Source: Plazaster borealis
Taxonomy: Eukaryota; Echinodermata; Asteroidea; Forcipulatida; Labidiasteridae
Direction of reading: 5' to 3'
Assembly (NCBI GenBank): GCA_021014325.1
Contig: CM037463.1
Span: forward strand, 8,067,001-8,131,000
Length of the DNA stretch: 64,000 bases
Within the stretch, counting starts at the first letter, position 1. Each line of letters opens with the position of its first letter. The notes below the pieces were generated by a model, which was not told where the DNA came from, made no database searches, and was given only the letters and a program-made list of their open reading frames with translations. Below, one piece after another: positions 24,311-35,545 of the stretch. A program made the position numbers and the translations under genes.

Positions 24311-27300
24311 AAATTTTTAAAAATGTTGACCCAAATTCTGAAAATTTGACCATGCCGGCATGGTGAATTTTGTTGATTTTGGACCCAAACTTCAAACTCA
24401 CACAAAATTCCCCATATTTCTCAAATTATGACTTACTTACCCAGTTCGCACACATAAATTGTCTTCAGTAGTCCACTCTGTATCATTTGGAACTATAAAA
24501 TCAAAAAAAAAAGTTGACCAAAATTCTGAAAATTTGACCATGCCGGCATGGTGAATTTTGTTGATTTTGGACCCAGACTTCAAACTCACACAAAATTCTC
24601 CATATTTCTCAAACTATGGCTTATTTACCCAGACCACACACATAAAATGTCTTGAGTAGTCCGCTCTGTATCATTTGGAACTATAAAATCAAAAAAAAAT
24701 GTTGACCAAAATTCTGAAAATTTGACCATGCCGGCATGGTGAATTTTGTTGATTTTGGACCCAAACTTCAAACTCACACAAAATTTTCCATATTTCTCAA
24801 ACTATGGCTTATTTACCTAGTACGCACACATAAAATGTCTTCAGTAGTCCGCTCTGTATCATGTGGAACTATAAAAAATTTTTAAAAATGTTGACCCAAA
24901 TTCTGAAAATTTGACCATGGCGGCATGGTGAATTTTGTTGGTTTTGGACCCAAACTTCAAACTCACACAAAATTGTCCATATTTCTCAAACTATGGCTTA
25001 TTTACCTAGTCCGCACACATAAAATGTCTTGAGTAGTCCGCTCTGTATCATTTGGAACTATAAAATCAAAAAAAAAATGTTGACCAAAATTCTGAAAATT
25101 TGACCATGCCGGCATGGTGAATTTTTGTTGATTTTGGACCCAAACTTCAAACTCACACAAAATTCCCCATATTTCTCAAATTATGACTTACTTACCCAGT
25201 TCGCACACATAAATTGTCTTCAGTAGTCCACTCTGTATCATTTGGAACTATAAAATCAAAAAAAAAATGTTGACCCAAATTCTGAAAATTTGACCATGCC
25301 GGCATGGTGAATTTTGTTGGTTTTGGACCCAAACTTCAAACTCACACAAAATTGTCCATATTTCTCAAACTATGGCTTATTTACCAAGTCCGCACACATA
25401 AAATGTCTTGAGCTGTCCATTCTGTATCATGTGGAACTATAAAATAAAATAAAAAAATGTTGACAAAAATTCTGAAAATTTGACCATGCCGGCATGGTGA
25501 ATTTTGTTGGTTTTGGACCCAAACTTCAAACTCACACAAAATTCTCCATATATCTTTCTCAAACTATGGCTTATTTACCTAGTCCGCACACATAAAATGT
25601 CTTGAGTAGTCCACTCTGTATCATTTGGAACTATAAAAAAAAAAAAAAAATGTTGACCCAAATTCTGAAAATTTGACCATGCCAGCATGGTGAATTTTGT
25701 TGGTTTTGGACCCAAACTTCAAACTCACACAAAATTCTCCATATTTCTCAAAGTATGGCTTATTTACCTAGTCAGCACACATAAAATGTCTTGAGTAGTC
25801 CGCTCTGTATCATTTGGAACTATAAAATCAAAAAGAAAATGTTGACCCACATTCTGAAAATTTGACCATGCCGGCATGGTGAATTTTGTTGATTTTGGAC
25901 CCAAACTTCAAACTCACACAAAATTCTCCATATTTCTCAAACTATGGCTTATTTACCTAGTCCGCACACATAAAATGTCTTCAGTAGTCCGCTCTGTATC
26001 ATGTGGAACTATAAAATAAAAAAAAAAATGTTGACAAAAATTCTGAAAATTTGACCATGCCGGCATGGTGAATTTTGTTGATTTTGGACCCAAACTTCAA
26101 ACTCACACAAAATTCTCCATATTTCTCAAACTATGGCTTATTTACCTAGTCCGCACACATAAAATGTCTTGAGTAGTCCGCTCTGTATCATTTGGAACTA
26201 TAAAAATTTTTTAAAAATGTTGACCCAAATTCTGAAAATTTGACCATGCCGGCATGGTGAATTTTGTTGATTTTGGACCCAAACTTCAAACTCACACAAA
26301 ATTCCCCATATTTCTCAAATTATGACTTACTTACCCAGTTCGCACACATAAATTGTCTTCAGTAGTCCACTCTGTATCATTTGGAACTATAAAAAAAAAA
26401 AAAAAAATGTTGACCAAAATTCTGAAAATTTGACCATGCCGGCATGGTGAATTTTGTTGATTTTGGACCCAGACTTCAAACTCACACAAAATTCTCCATA
26501 TTTCTCAAACTATGGCTTATTTACCCAGACCACACACATAAAATGTCTTGAGTAGTCCGCTCTGTATCATTTGGAACTATAAAATCAAAAAAAAAATGTT
26601 GACCAAAATTCTGAAAATTTGACCATGACGGCATGGTGAATTTTTGTTGGTTTTGGACCCAAACTTCAAACTCACAGAAAATTTTCCATATTTCTAAAAC
26701 TATGGCTTATTTACCTAGTACGCACACATAAAATGTCTTCAGTAGTCCGCTCTGTATCATGTGGAACTATAAAAAATTTTAAAAAATGTTGACCCAAATT
26801 CTGAAAATTTGACCATGTCGGCATGGTGAATTTTGTTGGTTTTGGACCCAAACTTCAAACTCACACAAAATTTTCCATATTTCTCAAACTATGGCTTATT
26901 TACCTAGTCCGCACACATAAAATGTCTTCAGTAGTCCGCTCTGTATCATTTGGAACTTTAAAAAATTTCAAAAAATGTTGACCCAAATTCTGAAAATTGG
27001 ATCATGCCGGCATGGTGAATTTTGTTGATTTTGGACCCAAACTTCAAACTCACACAAAATTCCCCATATTTCTCAAATTATGACTTACTTACCCAGTTCG
27101 CACACATAAATTGTCTTCAGTAGTCCACTCTGTATCATTTGGAACTATAAAGTCAAAAAAAAAATGTTGACCAAAATTCTGAAAATTTGACCATGCCGGC
27201 ATGGTGAATTTTGTTGATTTTGGACCCAGACTTCAAACTCACACAAAATTCTCCATATTTCTCAAACTATGGCTTATTTACCCAGACCACACACATAAAA

Positions 27301-28132
27301 TGTCTTCAGTAGTCCGCTCTGTATCATTTGGAACTATAAAATCAAAAAAAAAATGTTGACCCAAATTCTGAAAATTTGACCATGCCGGCATGGTGAATTT
27401 TGTTGATTTTGGACCCAAACTTCAAACTCACACAAAATTCTCCATATTTCTCAAACTATGGCTTATTTACCTAGTCCGCACACATAAAATGTCTTCAGTA
27501 GTCCGCTCTGTATCATTTGGAACTATAAAAAAATTTTAAAAATGTTGACCCAAATTCTGAAAATTTGACCATGGCGGCATGGTGAATTTTGTTGGTTTTG
27601 GACCCAAACTTCAAACTCACACAAAATTGTCCATATTTCTCAAACTATGGCTTATTTACCTAGTCCGCACACATAAAATGTCTTCAGTAGTCCGCTCTGT
27701 ATCATTTGGAACTATAAAAGCAAAAATCAATGGTGACAAAAAATCTGAAAATTTGACCATGCCGGCATGGTGAATTTTGTTGATTTTGGACCCAAACTTC
27801 AAACTCACACAAAATTCTCCATATTTCTCAAACTATGGCTTATTTACCTAGTCCGCACACATAAAATGTCTTCAGTAGTCCGCTCTGTATCATTTGGAAC
27901 TATAAAATCAAAAAAAAAATGTTGACCAAAATTCTGAAAATTTGACCATGCCGGCATGGTGAATTTTGTTGATTTTGGACCCAAACTTCAAACTCACACA
28001 AAATTCTCCATATTTCTCAAACTATGGCTTATTTACCTAGTCCGCACACATAAAATGTCTTCAGTAGTCCGCTCTGTATCATTTGGAACTTTAAAAAATT
28101 TAAAAAATGTTGACCCAAATTCTGAAAATTTG

Positions 28133-28148
28133 ACCATGCCGGCATGGT
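28133..28148. other. 16-bp perfect palindrome, one per monomer (example)
   Basis: ACCATGCCGGCATGGT equals its own reverse complement. Five of the first seven flanking positions on each side are also complementary, which extends an imperfect dyad to about 30 bp. It occurs in almost every monomer. Variants fall mostly in the central four bases: CATGGCGGCATGG (near 5178, 12927, 24917, 54660, 56553), CATGCCTGCATGG (near 30581, 41180), CATGCTGGCATGG (near 2704, 17413, 60915) and CATGCCAGCATGG (near 25679, 43052). It could be a binding site for a dimeric protein or form a hairpin in RNA. Confidence 0.9.
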
Positions 28149-28331
28149 GAATTTTGTTGATTTTGGACCCAAACTTCAAACTCACACAAAATTCTCCATA
28201 TTTCTCAAACTATGGCTTATTTACCTAGTCCGCACACATAAAATGTCTTCAGTAGTCTGCTCTGTATCATTTGGAACTATAAAATCAAAAAAAAATGTTG
28301 ACCAAAATTCTGAAAATTTGACCATGCCGGC
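28144..28331 (+). repeat. Representative 188-bp satellite monomer
   Basis: Read from ATGGTGA, the monomer has these parts in order: the right half of the 16-bp palindrome, GAATTTTGTTGATTTTGG, ACCCAAACTTCAAACTCAC, CCATATTTCTCAAAC, TATGGCTTATTTACC, TAGTCCGCACACATAAAATG, TCTTCAGTAGTCTGCTCTG, TATCATTTGGAAC (the LINE target region), TATAAAA, a spacer of eight or nine A, ATGTTGACC, AAAATTCTGAAAATTTG and the left half of the next palindrome. The length is near a nucleosome repeat and the oligo-A spacer recurs once per monomer, which could help position nucleosomes; that last point is inference. Confidence 0.9.
28278..28284 (+). promoter_or_regulatory. TATAAAA motif, one per monomer (example)
   Basis: TATAAAA follows the LINE target sequence GGAAC in most monomers. 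It fits the eukaryotic TATA-box consensus but may be only a by-product of A+T-rich sequence. There is no other promoter evidence. Confidence 0.3.
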
Positions 28332-31300
28332 ATGGTGAATTTTGTTGATTTTGGACCCAAACTTCAAACTCACACAAAATTCTCCATATTTCTCAAACTA
28401 TGGCTTATTTACCTAGTCCGCACACATAAAATGTCTTCAGTAGTCCGCTCTGTATCATTTGGAAATATAAAATCAAAAAAAAATGTTGACCCAAATTCTG
28501 AAAATTTGACCATGCCGGCATGGTGAATTTTGTTGATTTTGGACCCAAACTTCAAACTCACACAAAATTCTCCATATTTCTCAAACTATGGCTTATTTAC
28601 CTAGTCCGCACACATAAAATGTCTTCAGTAGTCCGCTCTGTATCATTTGGAACTATAAAATCAAAAAAAAATGTTGACCAAAATTCTGAAAATTTGACCA
28701 TGCCGGCATGGTGAATTTTGTTGATTTTGGACCCAAACTTCAAACTCACACAAAATTCTCCATATTTCTCAAACTATGGCTTATTTACCTAGTTCACACA
28801 CATAAAATGTCTTCAGTAGTCCGCTCTGTATCATTTGGAACTATAAAATCAAAAAAAAAAATGTTGACCCAAATTCTGAAAATTTGACCATGCCGGCATG
28901 GTGAATTTTGTTGATTTTGGACCCAAACTTCAAACTCACACAAAATTCTCCATATTTCTCAAACTATGGCTTATTTACCTAGTCCGCACACATAAAATGT
29001 CTTCAGTAGTCCGCTCTGTATCATTTGGAACTATAAAATCAAAAAAAAAATGTTGACCAAAATTCTGAAAATTTGACCATGCCGGCATGGTGAATTTTGT
29101 TGATTTTGGACCCAAACTTCAAACTCACACAAAATTCTCCATATTTCTCAAACTATGGCTTATTTACCTAGTCCGCACCCATAAAATATCTTCAGTAGTC
29201 CGCTCTGTATCATTTGGAACTATAAAATCAAAAAAAAATGTTGACCAAAATTCTGAAAATTTGACCATGCCGGCATGGTGAATTTTGTTGATTTTGGACC
29301 CAAACTTCAAACTCACACAAAATTCTCCATATTTCTCAAACTATGGCTTATTTACCTAGTCCGCACACATAAAATGTCTTCAGTAGTCCGCTCTGTATCA
29401 TTTGGAACTATAAAGAAAAAAATGTTGACCCAAATTCTGAAAATTTGACCATGCCGGCATGGTGAATTTTGTTGATTTTGGACCCAAACTTCAAACTCAC
29501 ACAAAATTTTCCATATTTCTCAAACTATGGCTTATTTACCTAGTCCGCACACATAAATTGTCTTCAGTAGTCCGCTCTGTATCATTTGGAACTATAAAAT
29601 AAAATAAAAAATGTTGACCCAAATTCTGAAAATTTGACCATGCCGGCATGGTGAATTTTGTTGGTTTTGGACCCAAACTTCAAACTCACACAAAATTCTC
29701 CATATTTCTCAAACTATGGCTTATTTACCTAGTCCGCACACATAAAATGTCTTGAGTAGTCCGCTCTGTATCATTTGGAACTATAAAATCAAAAAAAAAA
29801 TGTTGACCCAAATTCTGAAAATTTGACCATGCCGGCATGGTGAATTTTGTTGATTTTGGACCCAAACTTCAAACTCACACAAAATTCTCCATATTTCTCA
29901 AACTATGGCTTATTTACCTAGTCCGCACACATAAAATGTCTTCAGTAGTCCGCTCTGTATCATTTGGAACTATAAAATCAAAAAAAAATGTTGACCCAAA
30001 TTCTGAAAATTTGACCATGCCGGCATGGTGAATTTTGTTGATTTTGGACCCAAACTTCAAACTCACACAAAATTCTCCATATTTCTCAAACTATGGCTTA
30101 TTTACCTAGTCCGCACACATAAAATGTCTTCAGTAGTCCGCTCTGTATCATTTGGAACTATAAAATGAAAAAAAATGTTGACCAAAATTCTGAAAATTTG
30201 ACCATGCCGGCATGGTGAATTTTGTTGATTTTGGACCCAAACTTCAAACTCACACAAAATTCTCCATATTTCTCAAACTATGGCTTATTTACCCAGTCCG
30301 CACACATAAAATGTCTTCAGTAGTCCGCTCTGTATCATTTGGAACTATAAAATCAAAAAAAAAAGTTGACCAAAATTCTGAAAATTTGACCATGCCGGCA
30401 TGGTGAATTTTGTTGATTTTGGACCCAAACTTCAAACTCACACAAAATTCTCCATATTTCTCAAACTATGGCTTATTTACCTAGTCCGCACACATAAAAT
30501 GTCTTCAGTAGTCCGCTCTGTATCATTTGGAACTATAAAATCAAAAAAAAAATGTTGACCCAAATTCTGAAAATTTGACCATGCCTGCATGGTGAATTTT
30601 GTTGATTTTGGACCCAAACTTCAAACTCACACAAAATTCTCCATATTTCTCAAACTATGGCTTATTTACCTAGTTCACACACATAAAATGTCTTCAGTAG
30701 TCCGCTCTGTATCATTTGGAACTATAAAATCAAAAAGAAAATGTTGACCCAAATTCTGAAAATTTGACCATGCCGGCATGGTGAATTATGTTGATTTTGG
30801 ACCCAAACTTCAAACTCACACAAAATTCTCCATATTTCTCAAACTATGGCTTATTTACCTAGTCCGCACACATAAAATGTCTTCAGTAGTCCGCTTTGTA
30901 TCATTTGGAACTATAAAATCAAAAAAAAATGTTGACCAAAATTCTGAAAATTTGACCATGCCGGCCTGGTGAATTTTGTTGATTTTGGACCCAAACTTCA
31001 AACTCACACAAAATTCTCCATATTTCTCAAACTATGGCTTATTTACCTAGTCCGCACACATAAAATGTCTTCAGTAGTCCGCTCTGTATCATTTGGAACT
31101 ATAAAATCAAAAAAAAATGTTGACCAAAATTCTGAAAATTTGACCATGCCGGCATGGTGAATTTTGTTGATTTTGGACCCAAACTTCAAACTCACACAAA
31201 ATTCTCCATATTTCTCAAACTATGGCTTATTTACCTAGTCCGCACACATAAAATGTCTTGAGTAGTCCACTCTGTATCATTTGGAACTATAAAATCAAAA

Positions 31301-32038
31301 AAAAAATGTTGACCCAAGTTCTGAAAATTTGACCATGCCGGCATGGTGAATTTTGTTGATTTTGGACCCAAACTTCAAACTCACACAAAATTCCCCATAT
31401 TTCTCAAATTATGACTTACATGTACTTACCCAGTTCGCACACATAAATTGTCTTCAGTAGTCCACTCTGTATCATTTGGAACTATAAAATCAAAAAAAAA
31501 TATGTTGACCAAAATTCTGAAAACTTGACCATGCCGGCATGGTGAATTTTGTTGGTTTTGGACCCAAACTTCAAATTCACACAAAATTCTCCATATTTCT
31601 CAAACTATGGCTTATTTACCTAGTCCGCACACATAAAATGTCTTGAGTCGTCCACTATGTATCATTTGGAGCTATAAAATCAAAAAAAAAATGTTGACCC
31701 AAATTCTGAAAATTTGAAAATGCCTGCATGGTGAATTTTGTTGATTTTGGACCCAAACTTCAAACTCACACAAAATTCTCCATATTTCTCAAACTATGGC
31801 TTATTTACCTAGTTCACACACATAAAATGTCTTCAGTAGTCCGCTCTGTATCATTTGGAACTATAAAATCAAAAAGAAAATGTTGACCCAAATTCTGAAA
31901 ATTTGACCATGCCGGCATGGTGAATTATGTTGATTTTGGACCCAAACTTCAAACTCACACAAAATTCTCCATATTTCTCAAACTATGGCTTATTTATCTA
32001 GTCCGCACACATAAAATGTCTTCAGTAGTCTGCTCTGT

Positions 32039-32050
32039 ATCATGTGGAGC
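32039..32050 (+). other. Left target-site duplication of LINE copy 3
   Basis: ATCATGTGGAGC differs at one base from the right duplication ATCATGTGGAAC at 34044-34055. The A-to-G change probably followed the insertion. Confidence 0.85.
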
Positions 32051-33123
32051 AGACATGTGGTGTACCGGGAAGAAAAATTCACGATAACCTTACCCTTTTG
32101 TGTGGTAGCATTGATTACATTAATTGGAACAATAAGGAAGCAGCAATCTTAAGTATCGACCAGGAGAAGGCTTTCGATAGAATTAATTGGAATTATATGT
32201 TTAGCATGCTTGCAAAAATGGGAATTCCCCTCAAATTCATTCAATGGATCAAGCTTTTGTATAGCAATCCTGTGAGCTGTGTCATTGTAAATAACTTCAT
32301 TGGCAGACCTTTCCAAATAAGTAGAGGAATCAGACAAGGGTGTCCCCTGTCTCCATTGTTATATGCAGTCTGTGCAGAAGGTTTAGGAACTCTGATTAGA
32401 ATCAATAATGGGTTGCATGGTATTCAGTCTCCAGGTGGAACTGAATGTGTTAAAATTATCCAGCATGCCGATGATGCAACAGTTTTTATTTCTAAAGAAA
32501 GTGATTTTCAGGTCATTACGGATGTTTTGTGTAAAAATTGTAAAGGTAGCGGATCTAAGGTGAACACAAGTAAAACCACGGGTCTATGGCTTGGCAAATG
32601 GAAGAACAGAATGGACAAGCCATGTGGCTTCAACTGGAACAATGATAAAATGAAAATTTTGGGTATCCTTTTTGGAAACAATGTCACACCGGCTGATAAC
32701 TGGGAACCCGGAATAAGCAAACTTAAGTGCAAGTTAAATATGTTTAGACAGCGGGACCTGACTCTGGCGGGCAAGGCCGTTATTGTTAACGTCACGGTCG
32801 GAAGCAGACTGAACTATGTGGGTAGCGTTCTCTCTTGCCCGGATGAGTTTGTAAAGAAAATCGAAAACATTATTTTTAGTTTTTACTGGTCAGGTAAACC
32901 CGACAAAATCAAGCGCGCCACTATCACCGGACCTGGATACATGGGAGGAACGGGTCTTTTGGACGTCGGGGTCAGGTTACGCTGTCTAAAACTGATGTGG
33001 TTGAGTAATTATATCAAAAGTAATGGTAAATGGAAATCTTTCTTTAACTATTGGATCAAGAAAACTGGTGAAAGCCATAGTCTGGGATGGCATGTATTTG
33101 GAAAAAAGTTACCACGAAATTAA
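32051..33123 (+). pseudogene. LINE reverse transcriptase domain, copy 3 (best-preserved N-terminal part)
   Basis: The frame is open from the truncation junction. It can be traced leftward to a GTG at 32044 in the target duplication, so there is no genuine start codon; the first in-frame ATG is at codon 52. Counting that GTG as residue 1: QTCGVPGR at 3-10, motif A SIDQEKAFD at 37-45 with the likely catalytic Asp39, GIRQGCPLSP at 95-104, and motif C HADD at 141-144 with Asp143 and Asp144. These are features of the RVT_1 family in the L1 superfamily. TGG at the codon after DRIN confirms that the TGA in the other copies is a lesion. The frame ends at TAA 33121-33123, just after the 421-bp deletion shifts it. 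Confidence 0.93.
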
Positions 33124-33752
33124 TGTACAAATCACTTCAGATCAAAGATTTTATTCGCCCAAAAGCACAGGAAAAGTGGGCGTCGATATGAGGCCTCACT
33201 GAAAATTTCGACTGGGCCAATATTTGGACTAAAATTAACATGAACAATATCATGGATGCCAAAGACAAAGACATCCTTTTTAGACTTTGTCACAGGATTC
33301 AGCCAACCCGGGATAAACTGAATCGCATGAAAATCACAGATAGAGTCGACTGCCCTTTCTGTAAATCCGACATTGAAACTCTCGAACATTTGTTTTTGTA
33401 TTGCAATAAGATGGTTGAACCCTGGTTATACGTCGAATCTCTAATTAGAAAACAAACTGGCTGCCGTTTCCTTTGTCTCAGCGACTGTACAAGAATTTTA
33501 TGTATGAATTTGTCATTTGTATCCATGATAATTGTTGGCATGATGATCCATGTTATTTGGAGAACCTGGTGTGATCTTGTCTTCAATGAGGACAAAGATT
33601 TCAAAAAGATAGACATCATCCACATCTACAAAGCAGCCCTCAGATCATTTCTACTAAGGGAGAGGAATAGGCTCCAAACCCGTAGTTTTAACAAATTGTA
33701 CATATTCCTGTGTGTTTTGCATGAAGACCAGAGTCCAAAATGTATGTTCTGA
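33123..33752 (+). pseudogene. LINE ORF2 C-terminal remnant with zinc knuckle, copy 3
   Basis: This continues the polyprotein in the frame used by copies 1, 4 and 5 at their 3' ends (MYKSL). It is interrupted by TGA at 33189-33191 and is then open from about 33192 to TGA at 33750-33752. From the ATG at 33240, a CX2CX8HX4C motif lies at residues 38-55 (C38, C41, H50, C55), within a region resembling the zf-RVT type C-terminus of LINE reverse transcriptases. Such knuckles are thought to bind the element's RNA. This segment is absent from the other four copies. No start site for an independent protein is suggested. Confidence 0.85.
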
Positions 33753-34002
33753 TTTGAATCAAAGATTTTCACCTTACTAATTAGGTTACTGTCCTTTTGC
33801 GTTCGTCTCAGTTTTTGGATTTTTACCTGTTCTAATTTTGCTTTTTATCATGTATTGATCTTTCTGTTTGACATGTAATATCACCCTTTGTTCATTGTCC
33901 TTTGTCTCTAGTAACCTCATATGTACTTAATGTATTGATATATCAGTATGTGCATTATTGTTTTTCATAGAAGATGAGTGTACTTGTAATTAAATGGAGT
34001 TC

Positions 34003-34008
34003 AATAAA
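34003..34008 (+). promoter_or_regulatory. LINE copy 3 polyadenylation signal
   Basis: AATAAA precedes the A-rich tail. The base just upstream differs from the other copies (TTCAATAAA instead of TTGAATAAA). Confidence 0.7.
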
Positions 34009-34079
34009 CGGAGTCTAAGAGCTCGACTCAAAAGAAAAAAAAAATCATGTGGAACCATAAAATCAAAAAAAAAAATGTT

Positions 34080-35545
34080 GACAAAAAATTCTGAAAATTT
34101 GACCATGCCGGCATGGTGAATTTTGTTGGTTTTGGACCCAAACTTCAAACTCACACAAAATTCTCCATATTTCTCAAACTATGGCTTATTTACCAAGTCC
34201 GCACACATAAAATGTCTTGAGTAGTCCACTCTGTATCATGTGGAACTATAAAATAAAAATAAAAAATGACAAAAATTCTGAAAATTTGACCATGCCGACA
34301 TGGTGAATTTTGTTGATTTTGGACCCAAACTTCAAACTCACACAAAATTCCCCGTATTTCTGAAATAATGACTTACTTACCCAGTTCGCACACATAAATT
34401 GTCTTCAGTAGTCCGCTCTGTATCATTTGGAACTATAAAAAAAAAGAAAAAAAAAGTGTTGACCCAAATTCTGAAAATTCACACAAAATTCTCCATATTT
34501 AACAAATTATGGCTTATTTACACAGTCCGCACACATAAAATGTCTTCAGTAGTCCGCTCTGTATCATTTGGAACTATAAAAATTTTTAAAAAATGTTGAC
34601 CCAAATTCAGAAAATTGGACCATGCCGGCATGGTGAATTTTGTTGATTTTGGACCCAAACTTCAAACTCACACAAAATTCTCCATGTTTCTCAAACTATG
34701 GCTTATTTAACTAGTCCGCACACATAAAATGTCTTCAGTAGTCCGCTCTGTATCATTTGGAACTTTAAAATAAAAATAAAAATGTTGACCCAAATTCTGA
34801 AAATTTGACCATGCCGGCATGGTGAATTTTGTTGATTTTGGACCCAAACTTCAAACTCACACAAAATTCTCCATATTTCTCAAACTATGGCTTATTTACC
34901 AAGTCCGCACACATAAAATGTCTTGAGCTGTCCATTCTGTATCATTTGGAACTATAAAATCAAAAAAAAATGTTGACCCAAATTCTGAAAATTTGACCAT
35001 GCCGGCATGGTGAATTTTGTTGGTTTTGGACCCAAACTTCAAACTCACACAAAATTCTCCATATTTCTCAAACTATGGCTTATTTACCTAGTCCACACAC
35101 ATAAAATGTCTTCAGTAGTCCGCTCTGTATCATTTGGAACTTTAAAAAATTTTAAAAAATGTTGACCGAAATTCTGAAAATTTGACCATGCCGGCATGGT
35201 GAATTTTGTTGATTTTGGACCCAAACTTCAAACTCACACAAAATTCTCCATATTTCTCAAACTATGGCTTATTTACACAGTCCGCACACATAAAATGTCT
35301 TCAGTAGTCCGCTCTATATCATGTGGAACTATAAAATCAAAAAAAAAAATGTTGACCCAAATTCTGAAAGTTTGACCATGCCCGCATGGTGAATTTTGTT
35401 GATTTTGGACCCAAACTTCAAACTCACACAAAATTCTCCATATTTCTCAAACTATGGCTTATTTACCTAGTCCGCACACATAAAATGTCTTCAGTAGTCC
35501 GCTCTGTATCATTTGGAACTATAAAATCAAAAAAAAAATGTTGAC
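34080..35545 (+). repeat. 1.46-kb local duplication, first unit
   Basis: It shares an ordered set of rare variants with 35546-36800: AAAATGACAAAAATTCTG, CCCCGTATTTCTGAAATAATG, a palindrome-less monomer, CCATGTTTCTC, GAGCTGTCCATTC, GTTGACCGAAATTC and CATGCCCGCATGG. The second unit lacks one monomer between GAGCTGTCCATTC and GTTGACCGAAATTC. Part of the pattern appears a third time from about 38660. Confidence 0.88.
34465..34485 (+). repeat. Monomer junction lacking the palindrome
   Basis: CTGAAAATTCACACAAAATTC joins the end of one monomer directly to the middle of the next. It drops about 50 bp including the whole palindrome and the following TTTTGTTGATTTTGGACCC part. The same deletion is at 35925-35945, so it predates the local duplication. 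Confidence 0.88.

Larger units (their letters stand above)
27740..31260 (+). repeat. Homogeneous satellite tract B
   Basis: About 18 to 19 nearly identical monomers. Four successive ones (starting at ATGGTGA 27956, 28144, 28332 and 28520) are spaced exactly 188 bp. Most substitutions are single private changes, such as GGAAATATAAA near 28462 and GCCGGCCTGG near 30960. This is the best place in the window to read the consensus monomer. Confidence 0.8.
19776..32050 (+). repeat. Satellite array, segment 4
   Basis: About 65 monomers with no gene, the longest stretch between LINE copies in this window. The left part (19.8-22.2 kb) and the middle (24.3-27.6 kb) mix CTCAAATTATGACTT, GACCCAGACTTC and CATGGCGGCATGG monomers. 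Two tracts, about 22.26-24.31 and 27.74-31.26 kb, are much more uniform. A small ATCT insertion lies near 25551. The ATGTAC hexamer and TGAAAACTTGACC variants at 31.42-31.53 kb recur together at 41.45-41.57 kb. The last monomer before LINE copy 3 has GAATTATGTTG and GTGGAGC instead of GTGGAAC. Confidence 0.97.
32051..34043 (+). mobile_element. LINE copy 3, 5'-truncated, alternative internal deletion
   Basis: The longest copy (1,993 bp), with the same target site, strand and 5' truncation point as the others. It differs from the other four in structure. It lacks 421 bp found in them, with the junction in the A run at about 33102-33107, and it keeps 775 bp missing from them (33138-33912). That segment holds the C-terminal zinc-knuckle coding region and part of the 3' UTR. 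It also lacks the shared extra A that creates the upstream stop, so it branched off before the others acquired that lesion. AATAAA is at 34003-34008, followed by the A-rich tail. Confidence 0.95.

Noticed and set aside
28133..28148. Palindrome as a CENP-B box
   Set aside because: The CENP-B pattern needs TTCG and CGGG at set spacing, and this sequence has neither.
27956..31160. Repeated 64-codon open frames as a real small-protein family
   Set aside because: They arise because the same monomer recurs. Other monomer classes carry a stop in the middle or an extra T that shifts the frame, and the ends depend on A-run length. No sign of selection for protein.
33138..33912. Removal of an intron as the cause of the 775-bp difference between LINE copies
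   Set aside because: The right edge has CTCTAG, but the left edge (CACTT/CAGATC) has no GT donor, and the segment contains the expected zinc-knuckle coding region. A deletion fits better.
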